From Phenylobacterium sp. (GTDB taxonomy: Bacteria > Pseudomonadota > Alphaproteobacteria > Caulobacterales > Caulobacteraceae), in NCBI RefSeq assembly GCF_030679875.1, contig NZ_JAUXSP010000019.1, positions 124,001-188,000 on the forward strand: a stretch of DNA of 64,000 nucleotides, written 5' to 3'. Of this stretch, positions 61,135-64,000 are shown in pieces. The notes under the pieces were generated by a model that had not been told where the DNA came from, ran no database searches, and worked only from the letters and a program-made list of their open reading frames with translations. Position numbers and translations under genes: made by a program. How positions within the stretch are numbered: the first letter of the stretch is position 1; the number at the start of each line of letters is the position of its first letter.

Positions 61135-62211
61135 ATGGCCGTGGACGCCGCCGAACAACAGCGCGAACAGCTGAACACCGGCACCAAGGAGGTCGCCGAG
61201 TCCCATCGGTTCGACGAGGCGCGGCTTGAAGCCTGGATGCAGGCCCATGTGGAAGGCTTCCAGGGCCCCCTGGAGGTTCGCCAGTTCAAGGGCGGCCAGT
61301 CCAACCCCACCTACCAGCTTGTGACGCCCACCAAGAAGTACGTCATGCGCCGCAAGCCCCCAGGCAAGCTCTTGCCCTCGGCCCATGCGGTGGACCGGGA
61401 ATACAAGGTCATCAGCGCCCTCTACCCCACCGGCTTCCCGGTGGCCCGCAGCTATGGCCTTTGCACCGACGATGACGTCATCGGCACCATGTTCTACGTG
61501 ATGGACATGGTCGAGGGGCGCATCCTCTGGGACCAGCAATTGCCCCAGTATGCGCCCGAGGAGCGCCGGGCGATCTTCATGGCCAAGCTCAAGACCCTGG
61601 CCGACCTGCACAACACCGACCATGAGGCCATCGGCCTGGGCGACTACGGCAAGCCCGGCAACTATATGGGCCGGCAGGTCGATCGCTGGACCAAGCAGTA
61701 CCGGGCCTCCGAGACGGTCAAGCTCGAGGACATGGAGCGGCTGATGGAGTGGCTGCCCCGCACGGTGCCGCCTCAGGAGCGCACCTCCGTCGTCCACGGG
61801 GACTACCGGCTGGACAACATGGTGCTGCACCCCACTGAGCCCCGGGTCATCGCGGTCCTGGACTGGGAGCTGTCGACCCTCGGCGAGCCCCTGGCCGACT
61901 TCACCTATCTGCTGATGAACTGGGTCAACGGCTCCATCGCCCAGATCCCGGACCTGGAGGCCCATGGGGTCCCCTCGATCGAGGAATATGTGGCCGAATA
62001 CTGCCGCCTCACCGGCCGCGACAGCCTGCCGGACCTCAACTGGTACTTCGCCTACAACATCTTCCGTCTGGCGGGCATCATCCAGGGGATTGTCGGCCGC
62101 GTCCGCGACGGCACGGCCAACAGCCCCCAGGCCGCGGCCATGGCCGAACGGGTCCCGCTGCTGGCCAAGGCCGGCTGGAGCTTCGCCCAGAAGGCCGGCG
62201 CGACAGCCTAA
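61135..62211 (+). CDS. Phosphotransferase family protein (APH/ACAD10-like)
   Basis: A 358-residue aminoglycoside-phosphotransferase-fold kinase: the N-lobe 'VRQFKGGQSNPTYQLVT' and 'YVMRRKPPGKLLPSAHAVDR' (split), the catalytic 'VVHGDYRLDNMVLHP', and metal-binding 'VLDWELSTLGEPLADF'. It matches the group fused to or found with acyl-CoA dehydrogenases (ACAD10/11), thought to phosphorylate hydroxyacyl-CoA or related substrates; antibiotic resistance is unlikely. ATG 61135 has AAGGGA nine bases upstream. The stop overlaps converging lpxK by four bases. Confidence 0.85.
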   Translation: MAVDAAEQQREQLNTGTKEVAESHRFDEARLEAWMQAHVEGFQGPLEVRQFKGGQSNPTYQLVTPTKKYVMRRKPPGKLLPSAHAVDREYKVISALYPTGFPVARSYGLCTDDDVIGTMFYVMDMVEGRILWDQQLPQYAPEERRAIFMAKLKTLADLHNTDHEAIGLGDYGKPGNYMGRQVDRWTKQYRASETVKLEDMERLMEWLPRTVPPQERTSVVHGDYRLDNMVLHPTEPRVIAVLDWELSTLGEPLADFTYLLMNWVNGSIAQIPDLEAHGVPSIEEYVAEYCRLTGRDSLPDLNWYFAYNIFRLAGIIQGIVGRVRDGTANSPQAAAMAERVPLLAKAGWSFAQKAGATA

Positions 62212-63230
62212 GGGGCAGGGGTCATCGCCCTGGACAACAGCGCGTCCAGGGCGGCCTCGTTCTCGAACTTCGCCCGCACTGGCCAGGCGTTGACCCGGTC
62301 ACGCCAGTCGGCGGGCAGTCGGGCCCAGTCCTTCTCCGTCGTCACCAACCCTGCGCCAAAATCCTCAGCCCGGGCCGCGAGCCGGCGAAGGGTGGCGGCG
62401 TCATAGGCGAAGTGGTCCGGAAAGGGCGCGAAGTCGGCCAGCTCGCAGCCGGCGGCCTTCAGGGCCCGCTCCACCTTCCAGGGCTTGCCGACGCCGGCGA
62501 ACCCCACCTGCGGCCCCGGCGGCGGGGGGGTGACAGCGCTCAGGCGTGCGATCAAGACGGGCGTGGCGCCAAACAGGGCCAGCAGTTCGGGGTCGGGCGC
62601 CGCCACCTCTTCGGGCAGCATCAGCACGACGGCGTCGGCCCGGGCGAGGCCCGCGGCCAGGGGCTCGCGCAGGGGGCCGGAGGGAAACACCGCCCCGTCG
62701 CCGAACGGCCACTCTCCATCGCGGGTCTCGCCATCGACGACGATCAGCGACAGGCGCTTGGCGAGGCCCGGATTCTGGTGGCCGTCATCCATGACGATGG
62801 CCCGCGCACCGGCGGCTGCAGCGGCCAGGGCGCCGGCCGCCCGGTCCCGGGCGATCCAGATGGGCCCGTCCTTGGCCATCATCAGCGGCTCATCCCCCAC
62901 ATCGGCGGCGGTGTGGACGGCCAGGTCCACCGAGACAGGGCCAGGCAGGCGGCCCCCATAGCCCCGGGACAGGCCCTGGGCCTCGACGCCCATGGCGCGC
63001 AGCCGGGCGAGGATCTCCCGGACCACCGGGGTCTTGCCGGTCCCGCCCATGGTGATGTTGCCGACGCAGATCACCGGCGCGCCGGGATCGACAGGTCTCG
63101 CCCGGGCGATCTTCCGCGCCGTGACCGCCGCCCAGATCCAGGACAGGGGTTTCAGCAGGATCCGGGTCATGGGCATGGACGCCCGGTCGCGTTCGCGAAC
63201 ATACCACCAGCGGGGCGTGGACAGCTTCAT
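62208..63230 (-). CDS. lpxK: Tetraacyldisaccharide 4'-kinase LpxK
   Basis: A 340-residue inner-membrane-associated kinase that phosphorylates the lipid A precursor at the 4' position. The P-loop is 'VGNITMGGTGKTPVV' (about residues 55-69), with 'AIVMDDGHQNPGL' (DDGxQ motif) and 'SRGYGGRLPGP'. The first 40 residues have a hydrophobic helix for membrane contact. The ATG overlaps the stop of waaA, so both lipopolysaccharide genes are coupled. Confidence 0.95.
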   Translation of the reverse strand: MKLSTPRWWYVRERDRASMPMTRILLKPLSWIWAAVTARKIARARPVDPGAPVICVGNITMGGTGKTPVVREILARLRAMGVEAQGLSRGYGGRLPGPVSVDLAVHTAADVGDEPLMMAKDGPIWIARDRAAGALAAAAAGARAIVMDDGHQNPGLAKRLSLIVVDGETRDGEWPFGDGAVFPSGPLREPLAAGLARADAVVLMLPEEVAAPDPELLALFGATPVLIARLSAVTPPPPGPQVGFAGVGKPWKVERALKAAGCELADFAPFPDHFAYDAATLRRLAARAEDFGAGLVTTEKDWARLPADWRDRVNAWPVRAKFENEAALDALLSRAMTPAP

Positions 63231-64000
63231 GGGGACTCTCGAGGCGGCAGCAGCGGCGCAAGCTGCGCCAGGGCCTCATCAAGGGCGGCCCCATATTGCT
63301 GCGCGTGGGCCAGGGCCGCCTCGCCCATGCGTTGGGCGATGGCGGGATTGTCCAGCAGGCCCCCCAGATGGCGGGTCAGCGTCGCCCCATCGGGGGCGCA
63401 CAGGGCGGCGACCTCCTCGAACATCGCCTGGTAGGTCGCCGAAGCGTTGAACACCGAGGGCCCGGTGAGGATGGTCGCCCCCAGACGGGCCGGCTCCAGG
63501 GGGTTGTGGCCGCCCACGCCCGGGGCGTAGCCGCCCCCCATCACCACCAGGTCAGCCAGGCGAAAGAAGAGACCAAGCTCGCCCAGGGTGTCGGCCACAT
63601 AGGCCGTGGTGAGGGGGCCGGGGATCTCGCCAGCGCTGCGGCGGGCGGTGTTGAACCCGGCATCGGTCAGGAGTTCGGCCACCGCAGCGCCCCGTTCGGG
63701 ATGCCGCGGGGCGATGATCAGCAGCAGGCCCGGCTGGTGGGCGCGCAGGGCGTGGACCGCCTCGGCGATCAGGGTTTCCTCGCCGGGATGGGTGCTGGCG
63801 GCCAGGACCACTGGCCGGCCAGCGGTGAGCGTCCGTAGACGGATCAGTTCGCCGGCGTCGCAGGGCAGGGGCGCGCCCACCTGCTTGAGGTTCAGTCGCC
63901 GCCCGGTCGCTCCGCCCAGCCCTTGCAGGCGCCGGTCGGTCTCCGCATCCTGCGGCAGGATCAGGTCGAAGCTCGCCAGCAGGGCGCGGGCGGCGCCCGG
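63227..64000 (-). CDS. waaA: Kdo transferase WaaA (KdtA), N-terminus cut by window edge
   Basis: The C-terminal 257 residues of 3-deoxy-D-manno-octulosonic acid transferase (GT30), which attaches Kdo to lipid IVA. The frame is open to the window end. 'LPQDAETDRRLQGLG', 'VVLAASTHPGEETL', 'IAPRHPERG' and the signature 'VVMGGGYAPGVGGHNPLEPA' are visible. The N-terminal acceptor domain, with the membrane anchor, lies beyond base 64000. It is coupled to lpxK by an ATGA overlap. Confidence 0.93.
   Translation of the reverse strand, partial: PGAARALLASFDLILPQDAETDRRLQGLGGATGRRLNLKQVGAPLPCDAGELIRLRTLTAGRPVVLAASTHPGEETLIAEAVHALRAHQPGLLLIIAPRHPERGAAVAELLTDAGFNTARRSAGEIPGPLTTAYVADTLGELGLFFRLADLVVMGGGYAPGVGGHNPLEPARLGATILTGPSVFNASATYQAMFEEVAALCAPDGATLTRHLGGLLDNPAIAQRMGEAALAHAQQYGAALDEALAQLAPLLPPRESP

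Noticed and set aside
1..64000. CRISPR array or full rRNA operon
   Set aside because: No regularly spaced identical repeats and no rRNA-like stretches were found.

Overview
The window looks like high-GC chromosomal DNA from a Caulobacter/Phenylobacterium-type alphaproteobacterium (family Caulobacteraceae). The evidence is the order phoR-pstC-pstA-pstB-phoU-phoB with a LOV-domain kinase/response-regulator pair (LovK-LovR type) next to it, as I recall for Caulobacter crescentus. A type I secretion ATPase resembling the S-layer exporter RsaD beside polysaccharide genes, and a Wzm/Wzt O-antigen exporter, point the same way.

Region 1 (1 to about 15,520) reads as a genomic island. It holds a permuted papain-like hydrolase and a large P-loop GTPase-like protein. 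It also holds a tight three-gene operon with start/stop overlaps: a DNA cytosine-5 methyltransferase, a protein with two GHKL (Bergerat) ATPase modules, and a divergent receiver-domain protein. Next to this lie a decayed hipBA toxin-antitoxin locus, antitoxin remnants, an AlpA-type HTH protein behind two identical palindromes, and a Fic protein. At 15,471-15,520 lies the 3' half of a tRNA-Arg(ACG) with no 5' half, the signature of an attachment-site duplication. Its orientation puts the island to its left and the native chromosome to its right. The three-gene operon is the best candidate here for a little-described, probably antiphage, system.

Region 2 (15.6-21.7 kb) is housekeeping: a DUF4142 lipoprotein, an AI-2E family transporter, an SDR stress-type oxidoreductase, and an Lrp regulator divergent from a saccharopine dehydrogenase/ALDH7 pair (lysine catabolism).

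Region 3 (21.7-51.0 kb) is a cell-surface polysaccharide cluster. It contains Wzm/Wzt, many glycosyltransferases, a sulfotransferase, a PIG-L deacetylase, GNAT and DUF6270 proteins, deoxysugar enzymes and a TPR O-GlcNAc-transferase-like protein. Three proteins share a repeat of about 38 residues; one of them is almost nothing but repeats. At about 45.2 kb the type I secretion adaptor gene is cut and joined to the 3' end of a CDP-glucose 4,6-dehydratase gene. This is either a genomic deletion or an assembly chimera.

Region 4 (51.0-64.0 kb) is core: a SemiSWEET transporter, lovR, lovK, phoR, pstCAB-phoU-phoB (pstS is absent here) with a clear PhoB box, purD, an aminoglycoside-phosphotransferase-like protein, lpxK, and waaA cut by the window edge.
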